Made by a program: the position numbers and the translations under genes. From NCBI GenBank assembly GCA_015956445.1, contig WIUZ02000007.1:1302001-1366000 (forward strand): DNA of 64,000 nucleotides, read 5' to 3'. Of the stretch, positions 21,776-33,500 are shown piece after piece. The notes beneath the pieces were generated by a model. That model searched no databases, was not told the DNA's origin, and saw nothing but the letters and a program-made list of their open reading frames with translations. Source of the stretch: Thelephora terrestris (Eukaryota; Basidiomycota; Agaricomycetes; Thelephorales; Thelephoraceae). How positions within the stretch are numbered: the first letter of the stretch is position 1; each line of letters begins with the position of its first letter.

Positions 21776-23779
21776 GGGATGCTGGGACAGGAACTTCATA
21801 GCAGAACACCGGTTGCCATGAGGCCTTGGCTACGCGAACCAGCTCAACAAGCACCAAATTCTGGAAAGTTATATTCGCGCAGCCGGGTCCCTCCTGGCCA
21901 AGTGGACGTCGAAAAAGGGCGGAAGAAATCAAATGATGTTCTTACCTGAATCTCCTCGATGAAATTCCAAACAAACTCAGCCACCTTGAAGGCTAGCTTC
22001 TTCTTCGTGATGTACTTTGGCGGGCTCTTACTGTTCATCGTCGGGATCTAATAATCGCGTTCAGTGAGACGTCTTAGGATCGGACATTTGTGATACCTTA
22101 CCTTCGAGGTACCGATATCGCGGCCAGCGACCTGGGAAGAGAAGAGGGGGCTGAGAAACGCGTTTGGAGCACCTGAGAAACTCGACGGACCTTTAGTCGG
22201 CATGAAATCGAGCTTCCGACGCCGTTGTAATTGAAGACCTCGTCATCAGCACCCTGGAGACTAGCATATTTTCCGTTCGCCGCATCTGTTAACTTGATGT
22301 TCCAGAATTTGATAGGTGCGCATTTCTCCCAAGCTTCTTGGCTATGAGGGCACTGGTATAACGTTATTGGAACCGAGACCAGACGGGTGGGACCACAGAT
22401 ACCGACGGAATCTTCCAAGAGCTGTGATACTTGGTTTCATTCCAGATTACCGATCTCAGTTGGTAAACACACCTTCGCGACGAAAGCGTTGAATTTTTTA
22501 CGACTCTTTCTGGGCTTAAGTTCACCGCTGAGGGTTTTCTCGGCATGGCTTGCGGTTTTCCTCGGTTCCCCGGAATTTCCGGAACGTCGAACACCTGTGG
22601 GTTGGCTGGATGGAGTCCTAGAGGAACGAGAGCCTGGCAGCACAGCCTCAAGGCGCACTTCATTTCCTACTCTCTCGTCACCGAAGCTGTGAGGGTGTGG
22701 GGGCGCAGGGTAGTAGGGTAAATCAATCTCCCCGTCGCTTTGTCGAAAAGATGCTGGAGGGCCAGGTGACTGGATTTGTTGATGGTTGGGTCTTGCGCCC
22801 GAATAGGGTTTGTAGCGGCCTCCCCTCTCCCCCCCGTGAGGCCACGCAAATATCGAGGCAGTGTGATCCACCGTCAAATAGAAAGCCTGGAATCCAGCTA
22901 AGGGCGATGGGTTTGGTAAAGATTGCTGCGCTCACCGGTCTGTCGTTGCGCACGTTCAACGAGGACGGAACCAGCCTAATTGGTCCGTTCGTCGTTTGGA
23001 ATTGACCCTGGCTTCTACCCCCTCCCGAAGCAAAGGCGCGGTTGTTGGAGCTGGACGCCGCGTCCTATGTATGTACGAAGCTAGTGAGTTTCTGTCAGAT
23101 GACAGCCGAGAGCTTGGCGTACACCTGCCCATCCACTTGGGCTCCTGTCCAGTGGAAAGGAAGGGTCTAGGCTTCTGAATGTTGAACCTTCGAGGTTGCT
23201 CCGCTGGTATTCGAATACGTGAGTGTTCTGGACGTATCAGCTAACTAGATGGGTGTGACGTTATGGAGCTCCTCACAGAGTTTCCTTCTGCCTCTTGCGG
23301 CGGTATGACGCAAGGGGGACCTTGAGGAGGGCCAGCGACAGCGTACGGCCTCAGAGTAAAACTATTGAACGGGGCATGTTGGTAGCCCAGCCCTTCTCCT
23401 TGGTTTTGAACTTCGGTCAGAAGGTAGTGCGGGTGAGGAACTGCTGGTGGGGATGAAAAGGACGGCGGAGGCTCCTGGGGTACGATGATGCGTCAATAGC
23501 TGCCGGCAACGGCTGGGTGGATAGACTCACTAGCGGCGTCACTTCGTCCCTCCTGGTGGAGTACACATACAGGCTCCTAGCAGCAGAAGAGGGAGAGAAT
23601 CTTGGGGTGTCACTCGACGCCGGACGATGAAGTGCTGGTAATCGAGGGCCCATTCCGTCCGCACCGAGCGAGGACGCGACGTGATCAGTGGAAATGGCGT
23701 CTCCTCCTGGTTGGTTGTGTGAGGCATAAAAGTTGCTCTGAAAAGGTTGGCCGCGGTCCATGGGAGTGTAACGGTCCAT
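21750..23779 (-). CDS. TDA-family protein, copy 5 (unknown function)
   Basis: The chosen ATG at 23,779 gives MDRYTPMDRGQPFQSNFYAS. A Pro/Ser-rich N-terminal region spans several exons, including EPPPSFSSPPAVPHPHYLLT and YYPAPPHPHSFGDE, and ends in the basic cluster KPRKSRKKFNAF. Segment a is NIKLTDAANGKYASLQGADD and GSSISCRLK, segment b YITKKKLAFKVAEFVWNFIE, segment c FQNLVLVELVRVAKASWQPV, then FCYE. TAA is at 21,750-21,752. Introns after SCRLK and after the segment b helix match the other copies. Exons between 22,880 and 23,400 are tentative. It is convergent with copy 4, with 459 bp between the stop codons. Confidence 0.7.
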
Positions 23780-26700
23780 GTCTAGATGGGCAGAAACAGG
23801 GATAAGCGGTGGTTGCGAAAGCCAGCGTGTATATATGTACTTTTTTACATTGCCCTGGACCTTTTCCAAGTAAACTGTTCATCGACACAGCCTGGAGGAT
23901 GTCCGTGCTTTGCTATTCGGATCCCGAAGTGAATCGTCGGTAAGCCCGAATCATTTTGGGTCGGCACATGAAAGTCCAGACAAAAACGGGTAAGGAGGTC
24001 CCCAGGATAGATGTGTAGTAGGAAGCCCGATGTCCTGTGGTAAGAAAAGGTAAGGTATCCTGGGGACAACATGACACCCAACCGCTTGCTCACCCTACCA
24101 AGGAATACAGACACCAGCATCACGTGAGTAATCTGAGACCGGGAGCGCCGTGAGATCGGGATTTGTGAAGCAGATAGTCATAGCTCATCAGACGCACGCC
24201 GATGCCGGAATCGAAGGGGGACGAAGGTTTGTCTGCTTGCAAGTCTAACGTGGCGGTGAGATTATGAAGAAGAGGAGGGGAGGGACTGGATAGCAGGTAC
24301 GCGGTTTACAAAGGCAGGGTGCCATTCCAGCGCTCTATGGATGAATGTGAGAAAGGAACGTTATTTGATGGTTTCCGCTCACGTGTGCACCACTGGTTCC
24401 AAAAGTGGGCTCCGCGGTACCTTTGGTATCGGCTACTCGAGGTTACGGAGGGATTAGAAAAATCATCGAACACCCCGATTCAGAGCGTTGACATGGTATA
24501 ATATCGACGCCTCACGTAAAGTAGTCAGTAATTTTCGATGGTGGAAGCGGAGAAGGTTAGTGGGTAGTGCCTTAGAGAAAGGCACTTGTTTCTCCCAATC
24601 TCCAGTCATCCACGGAATTACACGGTAACCCCACCGTCGATGACCAGACTGACTTGGGTGTTTCCTCCCATGGCGCATATATGGTACCCTAGGCAGTTCA
24701 ATAGCCACAGACGACGCGGGTCGTGTGCAGAATCCGGAGTAGGAGGCCACAGCGTTCAACCGGGGCCTGTCGCAACGAGGGGTGAGGCCTTGAGGGTTCA
24801 ACCAACTCGACCTGCAAGGGACAGTGGGCCACAGGTCGAGTTCGTGACGGGAAATTTTTTCCATGGAGTGGACGTTCACTCAATTGAGCCAGGAACAAAC
24901 CCCAAATCGATACATGAAGCCCGCGAGATCGGGAGCGACGTCCAGGTGGTGTGTATCCGCGAGGTAAGCGGTGACAAAAGTTTGAATGCGTACCCGCGGG
25001 CTGACGAGAGAGAATAGTTGTCTGGTTTCAGCAAATTTTTTGCGATCTGCATGCCTGTAAGAATGACATGCGTATAGGCGTTCGGTTGATGTTGCCACGC
25101 GCCTAGGCGGAAGTGAGTCGCTCCAAAGGACCAGGGCTTACGGCGTTTACTGCTTGGTGATTGTCTGGACGCGAGAGGGGGCAGATCTCCGCGGTCGCGC
25201 GGCGAAGGGTCGGACTCGTCGATCAGGACGGACCCGGTTGGTTTTTCCGAGACGTCAATCACCAGGCGATCAGATCGGCCGCATGCCGAAGCTGACCGAA
25301 GGGAGTGGGTTTGGAGCGTACCCATTCGGATCTCTTACACAGGCGCCGGATCTTAGAATTCTTTGAGCACCGCAGACTGGATGTGACTCGACCGTATCTA
25401 GAGGTCCTCAGGCATACCTTGTAGGGGCTCACTTCGATACCAGGGGCCCCCCAAAAGAACGCGAGAGAACGTCTGGGAGCACGAGCATCTCGCGATCGGA
25501 CACAGATTCCATATGGAATCTCGTCGAGCACGCGAATATGGTTTTCATCAAGAGTCAAAGAGGACGCAGATCCGGAAATGTGATGGTGTTATTGAGAGTA
25601 GACGCAAGCCTTGTGATTAAAGTAGAATCGGAGCGCGGCGACGATGCTGTCCATGCAGTGGAGAAACAAGGGTGCAGGATAGACTAGTGACAGAGCCTGT
25701 CGGTCGCTTCGAGTCCCTGGTTGTCGGACTCCTGACAAAGCGCTTTTCTAGTACTGGGCCACTGGCTAGAGCGACCATCCGCGCCTTATGTACTGAGGTA
25801 GATGAACATTATACAATACAACTTTGGGGGTGAGAACATAGCTGCATCACAGCAACGAGCGACGAATAGGGATGAAGGGTGAAAACCCTAATTGAGGCTG
25901 TTACGGAAACTATCGAGAGAAAGGGGTGACAAGAGCAGATGTCTAATATTGAGATAAAGCATGATCTTTCCGGAAGCACAGAGAAAAAAATGCCGACCTC
26001 ATTGTGTGGGGGTCCTGTTCCCCCTGGGACTCTGTGATGCTGCGATGTACTCGCGGGTTGGTTGTCTCAGTCTCGAGTTTGGCCCACAACGATGCGCACG
26101 ATTTGTCTACCCCCCAAGGAAGAAGCAATGCAGCACTTTCGCAGCAACGCACGGAAGCCCTTAACAAGGCATTGCTTCAAATCCAGATTCCGCGAGGACG
26201 CGGCGGGGTGGCGAGCGATGCAGACCGGAAGCATGACGCTTGTGACAAAAGGCAGGCCCCAGTTTTTTGTTCCCGTGTGGCATTGCGGTCCGGCACCCCG
26301 GCGTCACTTGCGGCATCAGGCAGTCACAAATTCATTTTTCCTACAGCCGTTTACAAAACGATGGGTCACAAAACCGTACTCGGGGTCTTTTGCTCCAGGC
26401 AGAGAAATGGCGCTGGCGGCACGATAAGTCATTCGAAATTCAACACCCGACCCGCAACCTAACCGATGGGTCGATGGGGCTGATCAGTAAGGCCTGTAGT
26501 AAGGCTCAATCAGTAAGAGGCGTGAGGGAAAGTTGCCTGTGGGTCTGAAGTCTGCTTTGAGGGCTCGTCCGACTGAGTGCGTGCCGAGACGTGCCGAGCT
26601 TCGTCTGAGAACGAAAAACGAGATTTCTTTTTTAAAAACGAGCCACCGGTACCGCTTTGGAAATGGCTGTATGTAAGGGGGGTGGCTATGCCAGGGGACC

Positions 26701-27564
26701 TGGCCCGGCAGTGCGTCTGGCACCGGCATCATGCCTCGTGCCAGGGTGCCGAAATACCAACTCCCACTATCAATCACAGCGCCGCCACTTTTCATAATAT
26801 TAGGCCTTTGCCTTTTGATGATACTATGCTCGACATCCTGGCGTCCAATGCCATGCGTGGGCCCCCTCTGTCCCCCGCGAAACTCCCCTCCATCATCGGT
26901 CCCCACCCGTAAAAACACCTGGCGTTGTCCACGGGTCCTTGAAGTCCCATCGAAGCTAAAACATTGGGTGGACTGCTAGTGATCTCGCGGCCTACTGGAG
27001 GCCGATGTACGAGCTGGCAGGTACCAGGGTGCCGGACCCCTATGCCATCAAAAGGTGGACAAATACTTGGGGCTCATATGTAGAACGGTTTATCAGAGTG
27101 ACACACGCTGTCATCAAAATATAAAAGCGTGGAAACATGTAGTCGCATTGAAACGCAAACATTAGAACGTATGTCTGTTTTGGTTGGACACTTTCTTCCG
27201 CTGTTCCCGATTTCTCGTTCGGCACACCCGCATCTGCCGACTCATACATTTACTCCACTTAAGCACGTCGAGCACCCATGTACAATCGCTCGACTTATGA
27301 GCACAGCGAGTTTGATGCAATTAGGGTACGGCAGCTTTTAATGACCAATGATGCCGAAATTAGCTTGCCTCAACTGAGGTCAAACCTTGTGCAGGCGAGG
27401 AGCGAGCGAGACGTGCGTCGCTGGCTCCGGACCCCAAAACGCCCGTCCTATGCAGGGGCCATCAATCGAATAAAGCCCTGCTGATCAGTCGTGAGTACTC
27501 AAATAAGAGGGCCAAAATGACCATTTCATTGAAGATATATGTAGATATGTGGGTATATGAACTG
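23780..27564. other. Gene-poor region with decayed fragments
   Basis: No complete gene recognised in 3.8 kb. On the plus strand at 24,376-24,465 lies the second copy of the YRLLEV repeat found at 1-110. On the minus strand around 24,880-25,330 a 149-residue frame has a basic cluster (SPSSKRRKP) and a C-terminal ISRAS that faintly recalls TDA segment c, but the LTDA motif is missing. At 26,870-27,060 is a repeat shared with 44,890-45,050. A 68-residue plus-strand frame (27,278-27,484) is unrecognised. Confidence 0.4.
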
Positions 27565-29590
27565 CTACGAATGATCTGCAGGTTGTTGTTCATACCAAAT
27601 CTCTGGTATCCATGAAGCCCTCGAGACGTGAACAAGCTTGATCAATACCATGTCCTCCCACCGCATGCCGACCTATCGCGAAGTATCAGCTGGGGAAGCC
27701 TCCGACCGCACGTTCGACGGACCTTGAATTCTTCGACATAGCACTTAACACGTTTGGCGACCTCAAACGCCAACCTTTTCCTAGTTCTGGGGTTACGATC
27801 CTTCTTGTGGTCAGTCGTAGTGATCTGTTCCAGGTCCCGTCAATCTATTGAGCAGAAATTAACGAGTAACACCTCCTACCTGGTACAATCGAGAAGAATA
27901 TTGCGGAAACTGATCAATCAGAGAGTTGAGTAAGGGGAGCCAGAACTTTCCGTAAGACTTGCGTACATGTATTCGACACGAGACCGAGCTCCCAGCGCCA
28001 GGGTACTGGAACATCTTGTCATCTCTTTGATCAGGACCCGAGAAGTGCGGATCGAGGGCATCCGTAAGTCTGATTCCAGGTTGTCCACCTACGAAAAACT
28101 CGACGGTGTCTTGCCGAACCCAACCGCGCTGAGAATTTCCACACTTGTAGTGCGGTTGTTCGATTTTTGTTCGGTGATGGGTAGGGGGTTCTGGTGCGGG
28201 CTGGACACGACTAGATGATCAACATCAGAATCAGAAACTCTCTCATGGACCCACCTGAGTTGGTGCGAAGTCGTCGGGTTGTGCATTTTTCCTCGCACGC
28301 GGGCGGCTTCTGGTCGTATTACCAACATCTTCGAAACCTCTTTTCCTCTTCCCCTTCCCAGGGTATGACACAGCCCCAGGCGGCTCGCCCTATCGGATAG
28401 ATGAATGCCTGTCAATCCTAAATGGTAATCGTGTAAATCATGGGCAGGGCTCACAGAAGCTGTGACTCGAGATCTTGATGGCCCAGCGACAGATGCCAAC
28501 GAGGTGTTATGTGATCCGTATTGATGCCCTAGTTCTGGGTGTCGAGAAGGCAAAAATTGGGTCCGAAATGGGGGCCCAGCGGCCTCATTGCCATGTGATA
28601 CCCCCCCATATTGATGCGGAAAGGAAGAGGTTCTACTGGGATCTTCGTTTTGCGTTCCGACTGGGGAATGTTGCACCGGTTCGAAAGGATACGTTGCTTT
28701 TATCGAAGCATCATCCCGCTGGCGGCGAGTATCATAGGGCAAAACTGATTCTGCGTTCGGATCTTCACCCGCGCCACGGAAAGGATGCGGAACAGGCATT
28801 GGGGGCGGTGTTGGAGTTTCGCGATCGTAGTGGCGGACTCTCCCGTTGTCGCTGTACACTGGTGAGAAGCCCTTGTGATCGTGGAGGGTAAGCTCAGTTG
28901 GAGTTGGTGCCTATACAAGATGGGTGGTGAGCTTTGGTGTTTAAAAAAGTGAAATAACGAACATTGAAGGCAAGCGTATCACCCTGGGACGGTGGGAGGG
29001 GGGTCCGGCTACCCCAGTCCAGTTGTTGGGCATCTGATGGCCCTCCCTGCGGAGGGTACAGATCCTGTGAATGTCAGCCTGGTATGAAATGGGGAGGGTG
29101 TCGTACGCCTTACCGGATTCGAGTCCCTAACGTAAAACGCTTCACGAGGAGGAATGAAAGGTATCCGTATAGAAGCGTGTGGGAGCTCCTCCAAAGTCAA
29201 CACTTCGGGTAGATCGCGAGGATCATGGGTTGACTGGCCCTGATCATAGGACGGACCGAAGGAATCATAGTGCGTGGATCTCTGCAAATCATCTTCAAAG
29301 ATTGATCTACACAAACATGAGGAGAAAAGTTGACCCACAGTTGACTCCGTAATCACATGCTCCCGTCCCGACGAAGGGCCTGGCTCCGATCCGTCTGCGT
29401 ACATGGAAAAAGCGTATCCAAGTTGTTGGAGTCTTGATGTGGATGATATAGGGAACTCTTCTGAGGCTAAATCTCCACCCGCAGTATCTTCGTTGTGGCC
29501 GGCAGAATTCAGGTTACATCCGGGACCGCTCTCTGTGGCGTCTTGTGGCTCTCCGCGGAGAGCGTCACGAGGGGGGATATTGTTGATCAT
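27565..29590 (-). CDS. TDA-family protein, copy 6 (unknown function)
   Basis: Start at 29,590 (MINNIPPRDALRGEPQDATE). The first exon runs to a donor near 29,110. Phase-0 introns then join RDSNP to DLYPPQGGPSDAQ and later AFN to APTPTELTLHDHKGFSPVYS. The middle is Pro/His/Ser-rich with a weak basic stretch (RGRGKEVSK). Segment a reads PGIRLTDALDPHFSGPDQRD and GSSVSCRIH, segment b PRTRKRLAFEVAKRVKCYVE, segment c RWEDMVLIKLVHVSRASWIP, then EIWYE, ending at TAG (27,565-27,567). C-terminal splice sites are canonical and match the family. Some N-terminal introns may be misplaced. Confidence 0.72.
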
Positions 29591-30518
29591 AGACGCGAAG
29601 GTACTTGGGGCGGGAAAGGAGGCTCGAGTGGCACCAAAGGAAGCCAGCAGGCCTTATGTACTCTCCCTAGTAAACGTCCCCTGCTGAGAAGTGTCCGGGA
29701 CTCTTGGCTGTACAGCCATTCAAAGAAGTGGCCGTGCATTTGTAAGCACTGGTGTCCAGTATTTGAAAAAGGAATTGTGACCCCAACATAGTACGGGTTC
29801 GCGGGAGAGGGGTTGCGGGCAAGTCACACGAAGAAATGCAAATCAGGCGGCCACTTTCCGGAAAATGGATGGTTCACCAGAGCCCGAGAAACGGGAACCA
29901 ATGGCATATGCTAGAGAAACTAGGAATGCTCACTTCGGTGGACTGCGGCACAGGCACCAAAGAACACTGGGAACAAGACGGAACAATGCGGGAGAAAATT
30001 TGGAAGTAAACCTTCAGGGTGAGTCGTGACCATTGAATTAAAGCGGGAACCGAATAATCGGATGAGTGTTCGGGGATTCGAACGTATGCATCGGCCGGTG
30101 AACAAAAGGGGACTATTCGCTTTGTGCACGGTTCCCTGCTTGGAAGCTGCCAGCGGTCTCATGCCAGACGTGGAACGTAGTTGCCTCGTTTATCCCAAAG
30201 AAGCCACCGCCCTTTCACAACACGCACACTTCGCGAGTTTCCGTGAAATCAATAGTTCACGCCCCACAGGACCACACACAGCCCCTGCAACCCTTGCCCA
30301 GCTCAACTGAGTGGGGAAATGTCCCCGGAAGGCATGTATTTCAATAACCAGAATTCGACACGACATACCGAGAGCCGACAGGAAGAGGTGTCCCGGAAAC
30401 TGACCCCATGGGATCCTTTTTTCCCGGATGACATCCCGAACTTGTGATCCGGAAACACGAGCTTGGTGGAAGCAATGCTCGAACCGTGTACAGCCTATGA
30501 TCGGGAGTCCCCACCCAA
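29591..30518. other. Intergenic between TDA copy 6 and TEL1
   Basis: Nothing recognised. It should contain the promoter of copy 6 and the TEL1 3' end. Short open frames on both strands lack motifs. Confidence 0.4.
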
Positions 30519-33500
30519 TCAAAAATGTGGCCCCCATCCTAGTTTTTTGTAGTAAATCACCGAGTCATCATGGATTTGGAGGACGCCTTACCGGAGTACA
30601 TGTGTGACAGGTTTACGGAATCCATCGCGTCAGCGACCAGCTGGTTGACAGTATACTCCACACTGAGCGACTTGTCGAGTTTCCTGCTGACGGAACTGAG
30701 AGCACGGTCTGCAGCCTCATCGGCCGTATTGCTCTCCATATCGATCCCGATACCGAGCCGGAGAGGATCAAAGACCGTTGTCGGAACATTGTGCTGAGCA
30801 TTCTTGAACTTTATCTCGCTCGCCGTCCTGTCGGGTCAGAGTTAGTAGGTTTGGAGGGGGGAGAGGCGCTCGGGAGGTCTGGAGACGCACCATGAGTGGA
30901 GAGGATCGTGTTTGAAAACCTCGAGCACAGTCATGATAACGTCGGAACCGGCTCGCAGGACTCGTAACGTCTCCTCGGCACAACGCTGGAACACTCCCTG
31001 CACTCCAGATATCCCAAGGCCGTCTTTCATGTCCCCCGTTAATCGAAATGGCACCCGTTCGGGGATAGGCAAAAGTTTACCCTAATTGCGATCGGGATGA
31101 CAAAGAACGCAGAGGAGCGGACGACGTACCTGATCAAATGCAATTCCCAAGTCTATATGCACGACCTCACCAGTGCCATTGTCCATGAGGATATTCGACG
31201 TGTGACGGTCTCCCAGTCCCAATACGTGTCCAACTATCGAAGTTGTAGCGACGCTCCGGGCGTAATTCAGTCTCATTGCGAACCAAGCAGTCGGTGCCTT
31301 GTGTAAGTGTGTAAAGTAGTGCCTCATCACTGGTTTGAACCGTTTTTGGATGTCTGCGAAAGCTTTCAGGAGTAAAGGAGTTTGGTTTCCACCCTCTTTC
31401 CGCACGGCCGAGAGGAGAGCCGACGCCTCTGTAGGCTTCATGTCTTGAGGCCGATACCTGTTGAACGCATGATGAGATGTGATTGTTCTGTTGATAGCAA
31501 CGAATGAGATTACCGGGGATGTGCCCCAGATAGCCATGCCTGCAGAGGGGTTGTGTTCTGCACAAACTCGAGTACACCAGCCTGGGAAGCGAGAGGGATG
31601 ACCTTGTAACTTCGAACGCGGAGGTTTCTCCTTTTCGTCTCTCTGTCCTTACTCAATATAACGTTGACCAGCTGGAACACTTGTTCCATGACTGCATCCT
31701 GTCGTATATCGTCGGCACCTTCTCCCTTGAACTAGTCACAATCAAAGTGAGCATATCTCCTCCCTTCGTGATAATGTCAGTTTACTCACGAGCTGCTTGT
31801 ATTTCAAGCCATCACTTCCAACACACATGGTGATCTTGGGCAAATTAACACCCCCCGCCGTTTCGAAAGTAGGTTCGAAGCGTAGAATCCACACACAGTC
31901 GGCGTACTTCAGGGTCGGGTCGAGCGGTGTGTCAAGCGTGATAACTGGGACCTTCATCGGTTTGAGATTCCTGATGGCCATCGTTTCAGGGACAGGGAAC
32001 GGCGATTTGGGTTTTTGGGAGCGGCTTCCATATTCTTGCTTGATCGGGTGTTTCGCCCATTCGAGGCAGGCATCGCTGACGCATTCCACATCGCAGACGA
32101 TACGAGTGACGGATTTATCGCTGCGGAGTTGATCGAAAATGCTGGTGGCGGCTGCCGCCCGGTCCCTTGGGGAAGATTCGTGTCTGGTGGACCGCCGTCG
32201 ATTCGTCTGGACGCCAGCGTGATCGGCCTTGAGACAATATACCTGGTATAGACTGTGGAATGGATGTTCTTTGCACATGCGCACGATCAGGGTTTGCAAA
32301 TTAACCTGGTGTTCTGGAACGGTGGCTCCCGAAGTTTTGGTGACGCGGGCGGAAAGCTGGTGTGCAAGGAATACGAGCTTCCGGGAGGGGGTTCGATTGA
32401 GGGCGACACTGATCTTTTGCTGAATCGTGGGGTTCTCGAAGTTCGCAAACCACAGAGAGCACATGCGGATCGCCCCATCATCGTCAAATGCGTCAGTAGC
32501 CTCTAGGCACTTGGAATGCATATCGATCGCCTGGTCGAGGAACGCATTGATTGCACGATTGTGTTGATCCACTAGTTCGGTATCCTGCTTGAGGAGTTTC
32601 TCGGCGCCTTTCTGCTCTTGGGCTAATATCGCGTACTCCTTTGACCCCAACTGCGTCCTCGTGATCTGAGACTTTATGCTATTGATCTGTTGGGCCTTCC
32701 TATCCACATATAACTTCCATCTAAGCGAATCGGGGGATTTGGAGATGGTATGGTATTGTTGCTCGGCAAACCTTGCACACTGGCTGTAGATGGTGGCGCG
32801 CTCGGGACCGAGAGCAGAAGAGTCGACTGTCTCCAATGAAGCAACAGCAGGTTCGAAGAAATTGGACAAGATGTCCGTAGGTTTCTCCAAGCATGCCTCG
32901 GAAACCCATTCGCCCTATCTTGTACGTGAGTGCCGCGATAATTTGATTGAATACATCCCTACCAAGCGTGCAAGGAGTAGCGCATTTCTCAATCTGGACC
33001 CTTGGCCGAGCTTATGAATATCCTTGGGTTTTGCGACGACCAAATCCTTCAAATATTGAACAGCGAGTTTTCGTTCATTATGCAGCCAGAGGACGTCCGC
33101 GTACTCTTGAGAGACTGTAGAGCTTGGTTGCTGTTCTAGCGCCTGCGCGCGGACGACAGAGTTGAGGGCCACTTGAAGGTTGAGGGATTCTCTCGCTGCT
33201 TTGGACATGGACAGGAGGCACGACCTCTCAACATCAACCAACGCCCTGACAAATGGGGTCACCAAGTTCCCAATCTGCTCCCTTTCTTCCTTCTCTCTCA
33301 CAGATCGTATCAGTGAGATTCTTGTCGCCAGTATCGATTCTTTGACTGTAAAACTGCTTTTCGTCAGCGGCAGAAGATTGGCGATGAACCAGAACTATTA
33401 CTCGAAGTCATTCGATTCTGTTCCCTCCTCCGCCCAACCTCTGAATGTCACTTGTTTGATAGCCAGGTCCTGCAGGTTCTTCTTCGTCCTCCAATGCCTA

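Noticed and set aside
24876-25325. Possible seventh TDA-family member on the minus strand
   Set aside because: It has a basic cluster and an ISRAS end, but blocks a and b (LTDA, KLA-x-EVAK) are missing and the splice sites do not restore them. At most a remote relic.
30020-30100. tRNA-like B-box (TTCGAATCCCC on the minus strand)
   Set aside because: The sequence around it cannot form the T-arm stem or an acceptor stem, so I do not call a tRNA.
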